The position numbers were made by a program, and so were the translations under genes. This document shows, one piece after another, positions 26,059 through 34,554 of a DNA stretch of 64,000 nt. The stretch is from Candidatus Latescibacterota bacterium (GTDB lineage Bacteria; Latescibacterota; UBA2968; GCA-2709665), in contig JAGWBX010000028.1 of the NCBI GenBank assembly GCA_021295655.1, forward strand, positions 1-64,000. Direction: 5' to 3'. Position 1 is the first letter of the stretch, and each line of letters opens with the position of its first letter. The notes under the pieces are model-generated. The model saw only the letters and a list, made by a program, of their open reading frames with translations, was not told the origin of the DNA and did no database searches.

Positions 26059-26994
26059 ATGAAGAAAATCTGTCTTGTGGGCTGCGGGACCATTGCCCGC
26101 CAGCACGCGAAAAATCTCACGGGCGCCGCCGAGCTTTTTTTCTGCAGTCGATCCGAAGAAAGCGCCCGGCGTTACAATATTGAGTTTCGCGGTAGCGGCA
26201 GCTTCCGCCGTCTGGAGGATGCGCTGGCATCGCCGGTCATCGACGCGGTGGTGATTGCGTCCCCTCCCGAATTCCATAAGGACCAGGTGATACGTGCGCT
26301 TTCGGCAGGTAAGGATGTGATGGTCGAAAAACCCATGTGCGTATCTCGGGAGGAGCTGGAAGCGGTCGGCGCGGCGGTGGCTTCGCGTCCGGAAGCGCTG
26401 TTGATGGTGGCTGAAAACTACTATTACAAACCGCTGCTCCGGAGAATCAGGGCATTGATCGCCCAGCGCCGGTTTGGAGACATCAGGACTGTACACGTGA
26501 AGAAGATGTTCACGCAGGCGACGTCCGGCTGGAAACGCCGGTACGGCGCCTTGCTCGAAGGAGGTATTCACTTTGTCGCGTTGATTTCCGAGATGTTCGA
26601 GGTTGCTCCGGAACGCGTCAATGGCCGGTTTCCGGGAAGGCGCGAGGGAGAACCGGAGCGGACGTCGGTCATTGAATTGACCTATCCCGGTAACGTGACG
26701 GCCGAGTTAAGGTATTCGTGGAATACGAAATGCCGCGCAAGGGGCGCCTTTCAGCACTCCCGGATTCAAGGCACGCAAGGACGGATCGTCTTTGAAAGCA
26801 ATGGCCTTTATGTACTCCGGAAGGGTCCTCGAGGCGTCCGTCTCTACTTTCCCGGAATATCGGATCTGATGGGGTTTGGGGAGATGACCAGGGACTTCAT
26901 GCGCTGCCTGGAAGACCGGAGCCGGAAGCCGTATTCCAGCTATCTGCGGGCCAGACGGGACCTGAGGATCGTTTTCGATGCCTATCGCTGGTAA
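26059..26994 (+). CDS. Gfo/Idh/MocA-family NAD(P)-dependent oxidoreductase
   Basis: This 311-aa protein starts at ATG 26059 so that the Rossmann motif is N-terminal (KKICLVGCGTIARQHAKNL). The track adds six upstream residues. Further features are AVVIASPPEFHKDQVIRALS, the EKP catalytic motif in DVMVEKPMCVSREEL, VAENYYYKPLLRRIR, and EGGIHFVALISEMF with the family His near the active site. These enzymes oxidise or reduce sugars and inositols. It follows the GMC oxidoreductase by 65 nt on the same strand. Given the inositol-type transferase nearby, an inositol-related substrate is possible but unproven. Confidence 0.87.
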   Translation: MKKICLVGCGTIARQHAKNLTGAAELFFCSRSEESARRYNIEFRGSGSFRRLEDALASPVIDAVVIASPPEFHKDQVIRALSAGKDVMVEKPMCVSREELEAVGAAVASRPEALLMVAENYYYKPLLRRIRALIAQRRFGDIRTVHVKKMFTQATSGWKRRYGALLEGGIHFVALISEMFEVAPERVNGRFPGRREGEPERTSVIELTYPGNVTAELRYSWNTKCRARGAFQHSRIQGTQGRIVFESNGLYVLRKGPRGVRLYFPGISDLMGFGEMTRDFMRCLEDRSRKPYSSYLRARRDLRIVFDAYRW

Positions 26995-27070
26995 CGGTCG
27001 GCGCACTGACGCGTCTCCCGTCTGTCCGGGCGGCCGGTTCGCTGCGTCCCCGGCCGGAATATAAAAACGG

Positions 27071-27099
27071 TTGACCGCTTTTGTGCCAGTCGCTATATT
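27071..27099 (+). promoter_or_regulatory. Sigma70-like promoter upstream of polyprenyl synthase
   Basis: TTGACC (27071-27076), an exact 17-nt spacer, and TATATT (27094-27099) give a strong sigma70-type promoter match in the 224-nt gap before the polyprenyl synthase. The leader after it is pyrimidine-rich (CTTCCTCCCCGACCTCCTCC). Confidence 0.6.
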
Positions 27100-27218
27100 C
27101 TCGGGCAACTTCCTCCCCGACCTCCTCCTTCCTGTGTAATACTCCTGCTCATCAAGCTATCCGGTACCAGTAACTGCAAATTTTCGTCTCCTCCTCATAA
27201 CGGCCACGATCGACGCCG

Positions 27219-28358
27219 ATGCATCGTGTTTACAATGGGCGTCTTGCCGCCCGGATAACGGTCCGAGGTAAAGCCGGAATCGACGCTGTGGAGAAGCGTG
27301 CGAGGGATCTGCCGGTGAACGATCGCCTGAAGTCTTATCTCGAATCCTTTGTACCCCTCATCGATGCAGAGCTATTCAGGTTTCTGCCTCAGGCCGAGCC
27401 ATTCGGCTATCTGTACGAACCCATGCGGGATTATCCGATTCGCGGCGGAAAACGGTTTCGGTCCGTACTCGTGCTGCTTGCGTGTGAGGGGCTTGGAGGC
27501 GCCGCAGAGAAGGCGTTGCGGACGGCGGCGGCGTTTGAAATGTTCCAGTCTTTCGCGCTGGTTCACGATGACATTGAAGACGGCTCGGAAATGCGCAGGG
27601 GCAAGCCCTGTCTGCACCATCTTCACGGTGTTCCTTTAAGCGTCAACGCGGGCGACGCGCTGCATTCGAAGGTGTTCGAAATACTCGCCAGCAACCGGGA
27701 GATTCTTGGCGATGCCGTGGCGCTCGACCTGATTCAGGAAATGCTTCACGGCGCCCAGCGCACGTTTGAAGGACAGGCGTACGACATCGGCTGGATCGAA
27801 TCTGGCGAGGTCCCCGAAGTTGGGGGTTTTCTGGAGATGCTGCGCCTGAAAACGGGCTGGTACAGCGGGAGAGGGCCGTGTACCGCGGGTGCGATCGTTG
27901 CAGGTGCATCCCCGGATTTCAAACGGGCGGTTGGCGCGTTCGGCGAGCGAATGGCGGTGGCGTTTCAAATCAGGGACGATCTGCTGAATCTGACCGTTCG
28001 GGCCGAAGATGCACACCAGGCCCCGGCGACAACCTCCGGAGGTTACGGAAAGGAACGCGGCGGAGACATCGCGGAGGGAAAACGGACCCTGATGGTGATC
28101 GATCTGTTCCACAGATGTTCTCCGGATGAACAGGCGTGGGTGCGGGAAATCCTGAACCGGGAACGGTCACGGACGAGGGCGGACGAGGTTGAACGGACGA
28201 TCTCACTGATGAAGCACTATGGTTCAATTGAACGGGCGGAAGACGCGTGCCGGGCGTGGGCGGCGGACGCGGAAGCGCATCTGAACGCCATTCCTCCCTC
28301 CGAGGCCCGGGAAACGATGCGGGAGATGTGCAGTTTTCTCGTTGACAGAGCATTTTGA
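27219..28358 (+). CDS. Polyprenyl (geranylgeranyl-type) diphosphate synthase
   Basis: Up to 379 aa. An alternative GTG start at 27315 (GAGGG upstream) would give 347 aa, nearer the family norm. It makes prenyl diphosphates by condensing isopentenyl diphosphate with allylic primers. Signatures are GGKRFRSVLVLLACE, the first aspartate-rich motif LVHDDIEDGSEMRRGKP, GDALHSKVFEI, LKTGWYSG, and the second aspartate-rich region FQIRDDLLNLT with GGDIAEGKRTLMVIDL. DDLLN in place of DDxxD is tolerated in geranylgeranyl-type enzymes. It has its own promoter (27071-27099). It closes the lipid module and may supply an isoprenoid chain for a lipid, quinone or carotenoid. Confidence 0.88.
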   Translation: MHRVYNGRLAARITVRGKAGIDAVEKRARDLPVNDRLKSYLESFVPLIDAELFRFLPQAEPFGYLYEPMRDYPIRGGKRFRSVLVLLACEGLGGAAEKALRTAAAFEMFQSFALVHDDIEDGSEMRRGKPCLHHLHGVPLSVNAGDALHSKVFEILASNREILGDAVALDLIQEMLHGAQRTFEGQAYDIGWIESGEVPEVGGFLEMLRLKTGWYSGRGPCTAGAIVAGASPDFKRAVGAFGERMAVAFQIRDDLLNLTVRAEDAHQAPATTSGGYGKERGGDIAEGKRTLMVIDLFHRCSPDEQAWVREILNRERSRTRADEVERTISLMKHYGSIERAEDACRAWAADAEAHLNAIPPSEARETMREMCSFLVDRAF

Positions 28359-28475
28359 GTCACCTGTGCCCCATTTCGATTCATCAACAGGAATGATCAG
28401 GTTGCAATTTGAAGATTCTCCGAATCCACGACAACCAGGGTCTCCCTCGATAACCAAACCGCAGGAGGGCGAGCG

Positions 28476-29144
28476 ATGAAGTTCTTCATAGACACGGCCG
28501 ATCTGGACGAGATTCGCGAGGCCAACGAGATGGGCGTGCTGGATGGCGTGACAACCAATCCGACGCATATTTCAAAGGAAGAAGGCACGTTTGAGCAGAT
28601 CATACTCGAGATTTGCGAGTTGGTGGACGGGCCGGTCAGCGCCGAGGTCGTGAGCACCGAGTGGAGACTGATGCTCGAGGAGGCGCGCCATCTGGCAAGC
28701 ATACACGACAACGTGGTCGTCAAGGTTCCCATAACGCTGGATGGGCTGAAGGCGATCAAGGCCTGTAGCGATGAAGGGATCCGCACCAACGTGACGCTGT
28801 GCTTCTCCCCCAACCAGGCGCTGCTCGCGGCGAAGGCCGGAGCGGGCTACATCAGTCCTTTTCTGGGTCGCCTGGACGATATCGGGCACGTCGGAATGGA
28901 GGTGATCAGGACCATTCGTCGGATTTACGACAATTACGGATTCGAAACTGAAATCCTGGCAGCCAGTTTGCGGCACCCTCTCCACGTCATCGACGCCGCT
29001 TGTGCGGGTGCGGATGTGTCCACGTTGCCGCCCGACGTATTGAAGAAGCTGCTCGCGCATCCACTCACGGACGACGGCCTGGAGCGCTTTCTGAGCGATT
29101 GGAACGCGTGGAAGGAGAACCAGCGGGACACGGTTGTCGTTTAA
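28476..29144 (+). CDS. Transaldolase-like protein (TalC/fructose-6-phosphate aldolase family)
   Basis: This 222-aa protein matches the short class of transaldolases. It begins [20 protein letters not shown] with [12 protein letters not shown], the Schiff-base lysine region [49 protein letters not shown] and [12 protein letters not shown]. The start has AGGAGG upstream (AGGAGGGCGAGCGATG). Transaldolases move dihydroxyacetone units between sugar phosphates in the pentose phosphate pathway. It is followed by a hairpin terminator and tRNA-Thr on the opposite strand. Confidence 0.93.
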   Translation: MKFFIDTADLDEIREANEMGVLDGVTTNPTHISKEEGTFEQIILEICELVDGPVSAEVVSTEWRLMLEEARHLASIHDNVVVKVPITLDGLKAIKACSDEGIRTNVTLCFSPNQALLAAKAGAGYISPFLGRLDDIGHVGMEVIRTIRRIYDNYGFETEILAASLRHPLHVIDAACAGADVSTLPPDVLKKLLAHPLTDDGLERFLSDWNAWKENQRDTVVV

Positions 29145-29173
29145 CGTCGCCAGGGGAATCAGCCGGCAACAAG

Positions 29174-29207
29174 AAAGGGCTTGTGTAATCGATCACACAG
29201 GCCCTTT
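29174..29207 (+). terminator. Hairpin terminator after transaldolase gene
   Basis: AAAGGGCTTGTGT (29174-29186) pairs with ACACAGGCCCTTT (29195-29207) with one wobble; the loop is AATCGATC. It lies 30 nt after the transaldolase stop and just past the 3' end of the opposite-strand tRNA, so it may serve both. Confidence 0.7.
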
Positions 29208-29215
29208 CATGCAAA

Positions 29216-29291
<76 letters not shown>

Positions 29292-29294
29292 TGA

Positions 29295-29481
29295 CAGCCC
29301 GTTGAAAAAGCCCATCAGGGCTGCCTGCCTGTGCGGTGCACGCAGACAGGCGGCCGGCCCTTCTGGCCGAACACCTGCGTTGCACTCCCTCCCCGAATCC
29401 CCGGATTCGACTCGGTCGTGCGCCTTGTCTTCAACCACAACGGCTCGGTCTCGCCTGCAGAGCGACCTTTCCAACGGACTG
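29295..29481 (-). mobile_element. MITE-like element copy B (187 bp, longest copy)
   Basis: Read on the minus strand it runs CAGTCCGTTGGAAAGGTCGC ... GGCTTTTTCAACGGGCTG. It contains the full internal sequence (TCTGCAGGCGAGACCGAG, then the GCCTGTCTGCGTGC/GCACAGGCAGGC hairpin). Flanks are CTGA and CTAA, a near-match 4-bp duplication. It lies 4 nt from the tRNA 5' end. It is longer than the others through extra internal sequence. Confidence 0.85.
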
Positions 29482-29707
29482 CTAAAGCAATGAAAAACAC
29501 GCGATTATCATCCAGAATTCCGAGCGCCTAAAATACAGAAACGGCGTGTGCGTGTCAAGGATAATTCCATCGAACCCACCGAATCGGATACAGGGGGATT
29601 CTCGAGTTCAGCCCCGGAAACGGGCTGCCGGAATTCGGCCCTCGGGACGGGATGAATCGGTGGGAGAATAGTGATGTATTTCCGGGACGGGACACAGGGA
29701 GGACGTG

Positions 29708-30937
29708 ATGCCGGAAAGGCTGACGATGGGCGCGGCAAAGGTCGACGTGACGCCGCCGGTCGGAATGTCCATGGCCGGGTACTCGGGTCGCAAGAGCCCG
29801 GCAATCGGTACCCATCTGCCGCTGTGGGCGAGGGCGTTTGTGTGCCGGCAGGGTTCAATTCGGGTTGCGCTTGTCGTCGTCGACGTGGTCGGATTCAGCG
29901 GGCACACCACGGATACGATTCGGACGGCGGTCCGGGAACGCACGGGAATTGCAACCGACGGTATTCTCATTGCGACGACGCACACCCACTCGGGACCGGT
30001 AACCACCCGGTTCCGCGACGATGCACCCGACCCTTCGTATATGGGAGACCTGAAGGAACGGATTGTCGATGCGGTGATCAGAGCATCCAATGATCTGAAG
30101 CCGGTTACGATTGGCTTCACGCAGACGCGGGAACCCCGGTTTCACCATAACCGGCGCAAGGACGGTCAACCGATTGATTCCACGCTCGGGCTGGTGCGTT
30201 TTTCGGGAGAGGACGGACACGCCGTGGCCGCGTGGGTGAACTACGGCTGCCATCCGACCATCCTGACCGGTAAAAATCTCTATTGGTCCCCTGACTTTCC
30301 CGGTGTGGTCTGCAATGAACTGGAAGAAGCGTGGGGAGGTACGACCGCTTTTTTCAACGGCTGCCTGGGCGACGTGGGGCCGTACCGGCCGCAGCAGAAC
30401 TTCGCAGAGGTCAATAAGATCGGCGGCGGGCTGGCGGGTTCGGTGCGGGAATTGGCAGCGGACATGAAACAGACCGGTGTTTCCGGACTCGACGCGCAGC
30501 GGCTTTGTTGCACGTGCCCGCTGGATACACTGCCGACAGATGCAGATCTTCAGGAACAGTTGGCGCGTTCCGGACCTGAATCGTACCAGGCCGGCTGGGC
30601 GCGGGATCAGCTGGCGATGCGAGCGGCCGGTGATGCGGTCCCCAACACGGTGAGGCTGGAGGTGCAGGGGTTTCGGATCGGTGACGTCTTCCTGGCGTGT
30701 TTCCCCGGGCAGTTATTCGGTTCGTGGGGGCTCGAACTCAGACGTCGATGGCCGGACGACCGTCTGCTGGTGGTGAATCAGGCGAACGCGCATGCCGGCT
30801 ATTTCCCGTCGAAGGGAGCGTGGGATGGAGGCGGTTACGAGGTCCGCTCCGCGTTCATGTTCAATTCCGATCTGCCCGCGCCGATGACGTGGGAGGCGGG
30901 ACAGGCATTGGTCGATGCGGCGCTTGCCCTGGCGTAG
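29708..30937 (+). CDS. Neutral/alkaline ceramidase-type hydrolase (N-terminal domain family), copy 1
   Basis: This 409-aa protein starts at ATG 29708 behind GGGAGG (spacing 5). It matches the metal-binding N-terminal domain of neutral/alkaline non-lysosomal ceramidases: GAAKVDVTPPVGMSMAGYSG, IRVALVVVDVVGFSG, IATTHTHSGPVTTRF, WVNYGCHPTIL and FFNGCLGDVGPYR. The HTHSGP and CHP histidines are the expected zinc ligands. No signal peptide is seen, so it is probably cytoplasmic. In uncultured bacteria these proteins are common in catabolic clusters and their true substrates are unknown; amide hydrolysis is likely. A second copy is at 36445-37779. Confidence 0.85.
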   Translation: MPERLTMGAAKVDVTPPVGMSMAGYSGRKSPAIGTHLPLWARAFVCRQGSIRVALVVVDVVGFSGHTTDTIRTAVRERTGIATDGILIATTHTHSGPVTTRFRDDAPDPSYMGDLKERIVDAVIRASNDLKPVTIGFTQTREPRFHHNRRKDGQPIDSTLGLVRFSGEDGHAVAAWVNYGCHPTILTGKNLYWSPDFPGVVCNELEEAWGGTTAFFNGCLGDVGPYRPQQNFAEVNKIGGGLAGSVRELAADMKQTGVSGLDAQRLCCTCPLDTLPTDADLQEQLARSGPESYQAGWARDQLAMRAAGDAVPNTVRLEVQGFRIGDVFLACFPGQLFGSWGLELRRRWPDDRLLVVNQANAHAGYFPSKGAWDGGGYEVRSAFMFNSDLPAPMTWEAGQALVDAALALA

Positions 30938-30997
30938 CGCGATAACGAATACGGATCCGGGTTGTATTCGCCCGGAAAACCCTTCGAATCAAACAGC

Positions 30998-31032
30998 AAA
31001 AAGGCTTCGGGAAGAACCCGGAGCCTTTTTTT
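30998..31032. terminator. Strong bidirectional rho-independent terminator
   Basis: AAAAAGGCTTCGGG (30998-31011), loop AAGAA, CCCGGAGCCTTTTTTT (31017-31032). The stem has one wobble pair and a T-run on both strands (A-run on the left, T-run on the right). It sits between the convergent ceramidase-type and small secreted-protein genes. Confidence 0.9.
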
Positions 31033-31054
31033 GGCCGGAGAGTGCCCTGTTTCG

Positions 31055-31465
31055 TCATTTCGGCTTGATTTTTCGCGATTGGGGCCGGATTGACTCGATG
31101 ACGGCTGTGACGGACGGGGTTCCGTATATACGCAGCTTGTAGTCGATGTTGGGGTTTGGTCCCACAACGGGCATGTTATAACTAAAACCGGACCCTGGGT
31201 TGGCAACAGGCATGTTATCCAGCGATGATCTCGGTACCAACAGCCTCTCAAGCGCGACCATAAACGGTTGCGTCTCAACATCCCGTTTTCGATTCAGCCT
31301 CTGTTGCAACCCCTTCAGCCTTTCAAGGCTGGACGGACCATTTGCGCCTCGTGGTAGCCGGCTCTTCAGCGAATCGGCCGGCGCCGGCGGCGCTCCAACC
31401 GCCGGTTCCGCGAAAAAAAGCACAGAGACAACAACCGAAAGCGTGAGGAAGAAAGTGCCGGGCAT
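31055..31465 (-). CDS. Small secreted protein of unknown function
   Basis: This 136-aa protein starts at ATG 31465 with AGGAGG 8 nt upstream (GTG 31468 is an alternative). Residues 1-25 are a signal peptide (FFLTLSVVVSVLFFAEPAVGA). The mature part is Pro/Arg-rich and basic, with a helical stretch (SLERLKGLQQRLNRKRD) and a proline/asparagine-rich repeat-like segment (NMPVANPGSG, NMPVVGPNPN). I recognise no family. It ends at a shared terminator and has no operon partner, so it is probably monocistronic. Confidence 0.6.
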   Translation of the reverse strand: MPGTFFLTLSVVVSVLFFAEPAVGAPPAPADSLKSRLPRGANGPSSLERLKGLQQRLNRKRDVETQPFMVALERLLVPRSSLDNMPVANPGSGFSYNMPVVGPNPNIDYKLRIYGTPSVTAVIESIRPQSRKIKPK

Positions 31466-31548
31466 CACCCGGGCCTCCTGCGCAAAAATGGAGAGTCGAT
31501 AACAGCAGATAACCTTGAAACGCTCCCACCGGTTCGAAGTTCCCTAAA

Positions 31549-31645
31549 CAGCCCGTTGAAAAATCCCATCCGGACTGCCTGCCTGTGCGGTGCACGCTTG
31601 CCTGCGCGCAGCGCGCAAGCAGGCAGACAGGCGTCCGGCCCGACA
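31549..31645 (-). mobile_element. MITE-like element copy C, truncated
   Basis: It begins CAGCCCGTTGAAAAATCC, the family's right-end repeat read in reverse, and contains an extended version of the internal hairpin (GCCTGCCTGTGCGGTGCACGC, then an extra CTTGCCTGCGCGCAGCGCGCAAGCAGG). The opposite end is missing; family similarity fades at about 31645, before the heparinase stop at 31683. The right boundary is approximate. Confidence 0.7.
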
Positions 31646-31682
31646 TTTCCCGTCAGGTTGCCTCGAGGGCCTGTGCCGGCAG

Positions 31683-34442
31683 TCAGGAGGTCTCGGACCA
31701 CGCCATCCACGTCTCTCCGGCACGGATATCGTAGCCGCTGTCGCCGCTGCGAGTGACAAGTACGGGCCTGCCTTCGGATTCGGCCAAGGCGAGGACCGGG
31801 TAGGCACGGGTCATCTGTCGGCTGTCGGTGACGAAGATGTGCCTGCCTTCCAATTCACGCAACCCGGTCGCTTCGCCGGTGGTCACCAGGCCGGATTCGC
31901 CGTCGGTCACGAAAGTTTCCAGGACGGGACCGGACAGCGCCGCGAAGGCGTGCGCGAGGGAGATCTCCCCATGTCTTAGGCCTGTGCCTCCCACCAGCCA
32001 GGCGTGATTACCGGAAACGAGGCCGAATCGGCCATGGAAACTCAGTTGGAGATCGCCGTGCCGGATAACTTCGGGTGCCTGTCCGCATCCGGCGCTGATT
32101 AATGTGTCTTTCCCGGCGTTCGTGGTAACCTCTACGACCGCACCGAGGGTAGCCCGGTTCAGGTAGGAGACGCGGACGGACCTGACGGCGTCGCCAGCGG
32201 AATACACGGTAACGAAGGTACTGGCGCCGTTGTTTCTTCGGCGCACAATGTAAGGTATGGCGGCGCCCCTGTCGCGGGCTTTGCGCTGTCCGAATCCGTC
32301 GCCGATAAACACCTGTTCGGCTTCGCACGCCGGGACGTGCATACGGAAAGCAGTCCCCTTGCCGGACGTCCACGCGGCGGACCAGGGGGATACCGACCGG
32401 CCATTTCGGATTTGTTTGAGATCGAAGACAATATCGTCTGCCGGGTTGGTCTGCATGCCGGAGAGCGTGAGGGAGCGGTCAGGTCCGTGCATGACCCAGT
32501 CGTGTCGTTTGCCGCCCCTGACGCGGAAGATGTCCACGATGTATTCGTCCTGTCCGCTGCCGACGGTGGCGATTGTCCGGCGGTAGTCCGACGCGCCCGG
32601 ATAGACGTTGGAAGAGGCCTCCATCACCTTCGCGCGCGGAAATGCCGAAAAAAGGTGAAAGGTTGCCCGGCGGCCGCGCGATGCCTGTTCCTCACCGTCA
32701 ACCACCACCAGATTGTGCGCGAGGGTACGGTTGACTCCGTAACGGAGGTCTTCCATATCCCACAGATAGCCGAGATCGGTGAGCAGTTCCCGACCTTCCT
32801 TCCAGTAGTAAAGATTGAGATGGTCGTGGTGGTGGTGCCCCTTCCAGTCTGCGCCGTACAGAATGACGGCAGAGCCGTTTCCCTTTTTTCCCGTGCGCTG
32901 GGTTCCGATGTTCAGGTAGGGCCCGAGATCGTCTGTGAACCGGGGCGGCTCATCCGGCAGTGCGGCGGACTGCCGGTAGAAGGCGGCCGCGGCGTCCAGG
33001 TTGCCGCCGTACCAGAACTGTGCGATGCGGCCGGCATAGCAGCGTTTTTTCCTCGCAACGTCGCGTTGAAGCATGCGGTGGTTTTCCGACGGATAGTTGC
33101 GTGCCAGGATGTCGGCGAACATGGCGGAAAGGTGGCAGGGAAGCCGGTTGTCGGCCAGCAGAGGATAATTCAGGTCCGGCAGAAGCGGACGGGCCATGTT
33201 CTGCCAGACTGCACGGTAGCGCGGCCACCTGTAAAGGTCCACCTGATGCAGCGGCGCCGACGGAAAGTCCACGCCATCCGGATCCGAATAGCGCTTGAGC
33301 GCTTCGGCAATGCGCCAGATACCGGACAACATCATGCCTGCGTATCCAATGGACTCAGGTGTTCCGCCGTCGGGCAGCCACCAGTCCCGCACGGCCCTCA
33401 CAAAGCCGTCCAGGCCGAAACGGATCAGCAGCGGGTCGCCGCAAACGAACCCGATCAGGCCGACGGCGCAACGGTTCATCCCCGTCTTGTTGTTGATGGC
33501 GTCGTCCGAGTAGAGCATTACGGCCGAGTCCAGGAGCAGGTCGTGCTCGATATGCCGTTTTTCCGCGTCTGACAGGGTTTCAGCAACCAGATCGTAGGCG
33601 AGGATGAGTTTCTGCAGCGAGGTGCCTTCCATCCCGCCGGCGGAGCCCCAGCGCAGCACGGCCCAATATCCGGGATGGAGCTTCCGGTTCGGTTCGTTGC
33701 CCGGCGGACACCACTCGTCTTCGGGCAGATTGTCGGCCCGCGTCGCGGCGACTTTCGGATCGAAATCCGCAATGTCGCCATACGAGGAATGTACAAGATA
33801 GGCGGGATGCACGTCGGCGAAACGCTTCAGAATGGTCGCGGCGCCGGACGCGTAATCCCGTATTCCCGTCAACGCGTAGGCCAGCGCCAGGTCTTCGGCC
33901 GTGTTCGCCGCGTACCTGCACTGATGGATGCGGGCATGACCCGAGAAGCTGGAGTGGATGGCCGCGTACCCGTAGGCCTGCCACGACTTGCCGCCATATA
34001 GCGTGATTCTCTGCCGGGGGTCGAAGCGACTTTCGAAAACCACGTCTTCCGGATACTCGCTGTTTGGAAATACCGTACCGCAGCCCTTGCATCGAATGTG
34101 CGCAGGATCGCCCGGATTCCAGTCGTATGCGCCGTGCATCGGCGCGAATTCGCACATTGGACACATGGTGAAATGGGGTGAGTAGGGGGTCGTTGACGGC
34201 ACGAAGGTCCTCGCCCACGCCCGGGAAACCGTCCCGGCGGCTTCGACTCTCTTCAGAAGCGTCTCCAGGGCCCTTCGTGCCCACGGGTGGGTGGAGACGT
34301 TTTCTCTTGCACGGCCGATATCGCCCGGTGAGAAAATTGTCGCGGGATGCCGGACGTGAGACCGGAATTGTTGCCATCGGCCGGGGTCCAGCATCTCCGT
34401 GGTATCGAATTCGCCGTGCCACGTTTCAAGCCAGTCATCCAT
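31683..34442 (-). CDS. Heparinase II/III family protein with zinc-ribbon insert, copy 1
   Basis: This 919-aa protein starts at ATG 34442 (GGGAGG about 10 nt upstream); the track ORF adds 42 spurious residues. Residues about 45-130 contain a C-x2-C ... C-x2-C pair (Cys94, 97, 118, 121) that looks like a zinc ribbon. The middle is an alpha/alpha toroid. Residues about 570 on form the heparinase II/III-like beta-sandwich with WKGHHHHDHLNLYYWKEG, LLTDLGYLWDM and NLVVVDGEEQ. Heparinase II/III lyases cleave uronate-containing polysaccharides by beta-elimination. No signal peptide is visible, which suggests intracellular action on oligosaccharides. A second, divergent copy lies at 50892-53861. Confidence 0.85.
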   Translation of the reverse strand: MDDWLETWHGEFDTTEMLDPGRWQQFRSHVRHPATIFSPGDIGRARENVSTHPWARRALETLLKRVEAAGTVSRAWARTFVPSTTPYSPHFTMCPMCEFAPMHGAYDWNPGDPAHIRCKGCGTVFPNSEYPEDVVFESRFDPRQRITLYGGKSWQAYGYAAIHSSFSGHARIHQCRYAANTAEDLALAYALTGIRDYASGAATILKRFADVHPAYLVHSSYGDIADFDPKVAATRADNLPEDEWCPPGNEPNRKLHPGYWAVLRWGSAGGMEGTSLQKLILAYDLVAETLSDAEKRHIEHDLLLDSAVMLYSDDAINNKTGMNRCAVGLIGFVCGDPLLIRFGLDGFVRAVRDWWLPDGGTPESIGYAGMMLSGIWRIAEALKRYSDPDGVDFPSAPLHQVDLYRWPRYRAVWQNMARPLLPDLNYPLLADNRLPCHLSAMFADILARNYPSENHRMLQRDVARKKRCYAGRIAQFWYGGNLDAAAAFYRQSAALPDEPPRFTDDLGPYLNIGTQRTGKKGNGSAVILYGADWKGHHHHDHLNLYYWKEGRELLTDLGYLWDMEDLRYGVNRTLAHNLVVVDGEEQASRGRRATFHLFSAFPRAKVMEASSNVYPGASDYRRTIATVGSGQDEYIVDIFRVRGGKRHDWVMHGPDRSLTLSGMQTNPADDIVFDLKQIRNGRSVSPWSAAWTSGKGTAFRMHVPACEAEQVFIGDGFGQRKARDRGAAIPYIVRRRNNGASTFVTVYSAGDAVRSVRVSYLNRATLGAVVEVTTNAGKDTLISAGCGQAPEVIRHGDLQLSFHGRFGLVSGNHAWLVGGTGLRHGEISLAHAFAALSGPVLETFVTDGESGLVTTGEATGLRELEGRHIFVTDSRQMTRAYPVLALAESEGRPVLVTRSGDSGYDIRAGETWMAWSETS

Positions 34443-34554
34443 CACGCAAGGGCCTCCCCGTTCAGGCTCCGGAGAATTGAATGGCGCGATTCTGCAGGCG
34501 CCGACCATACGGCTTGTCAGGTTTGAAGGTGGGAAACCTACGCGATACCCAACG

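Noticed and set aside
32337-33572. 411-aa plus-strand ORF
   Set aside because: Antisense shadow of heparinase copy 1, with no recognisable motifs.
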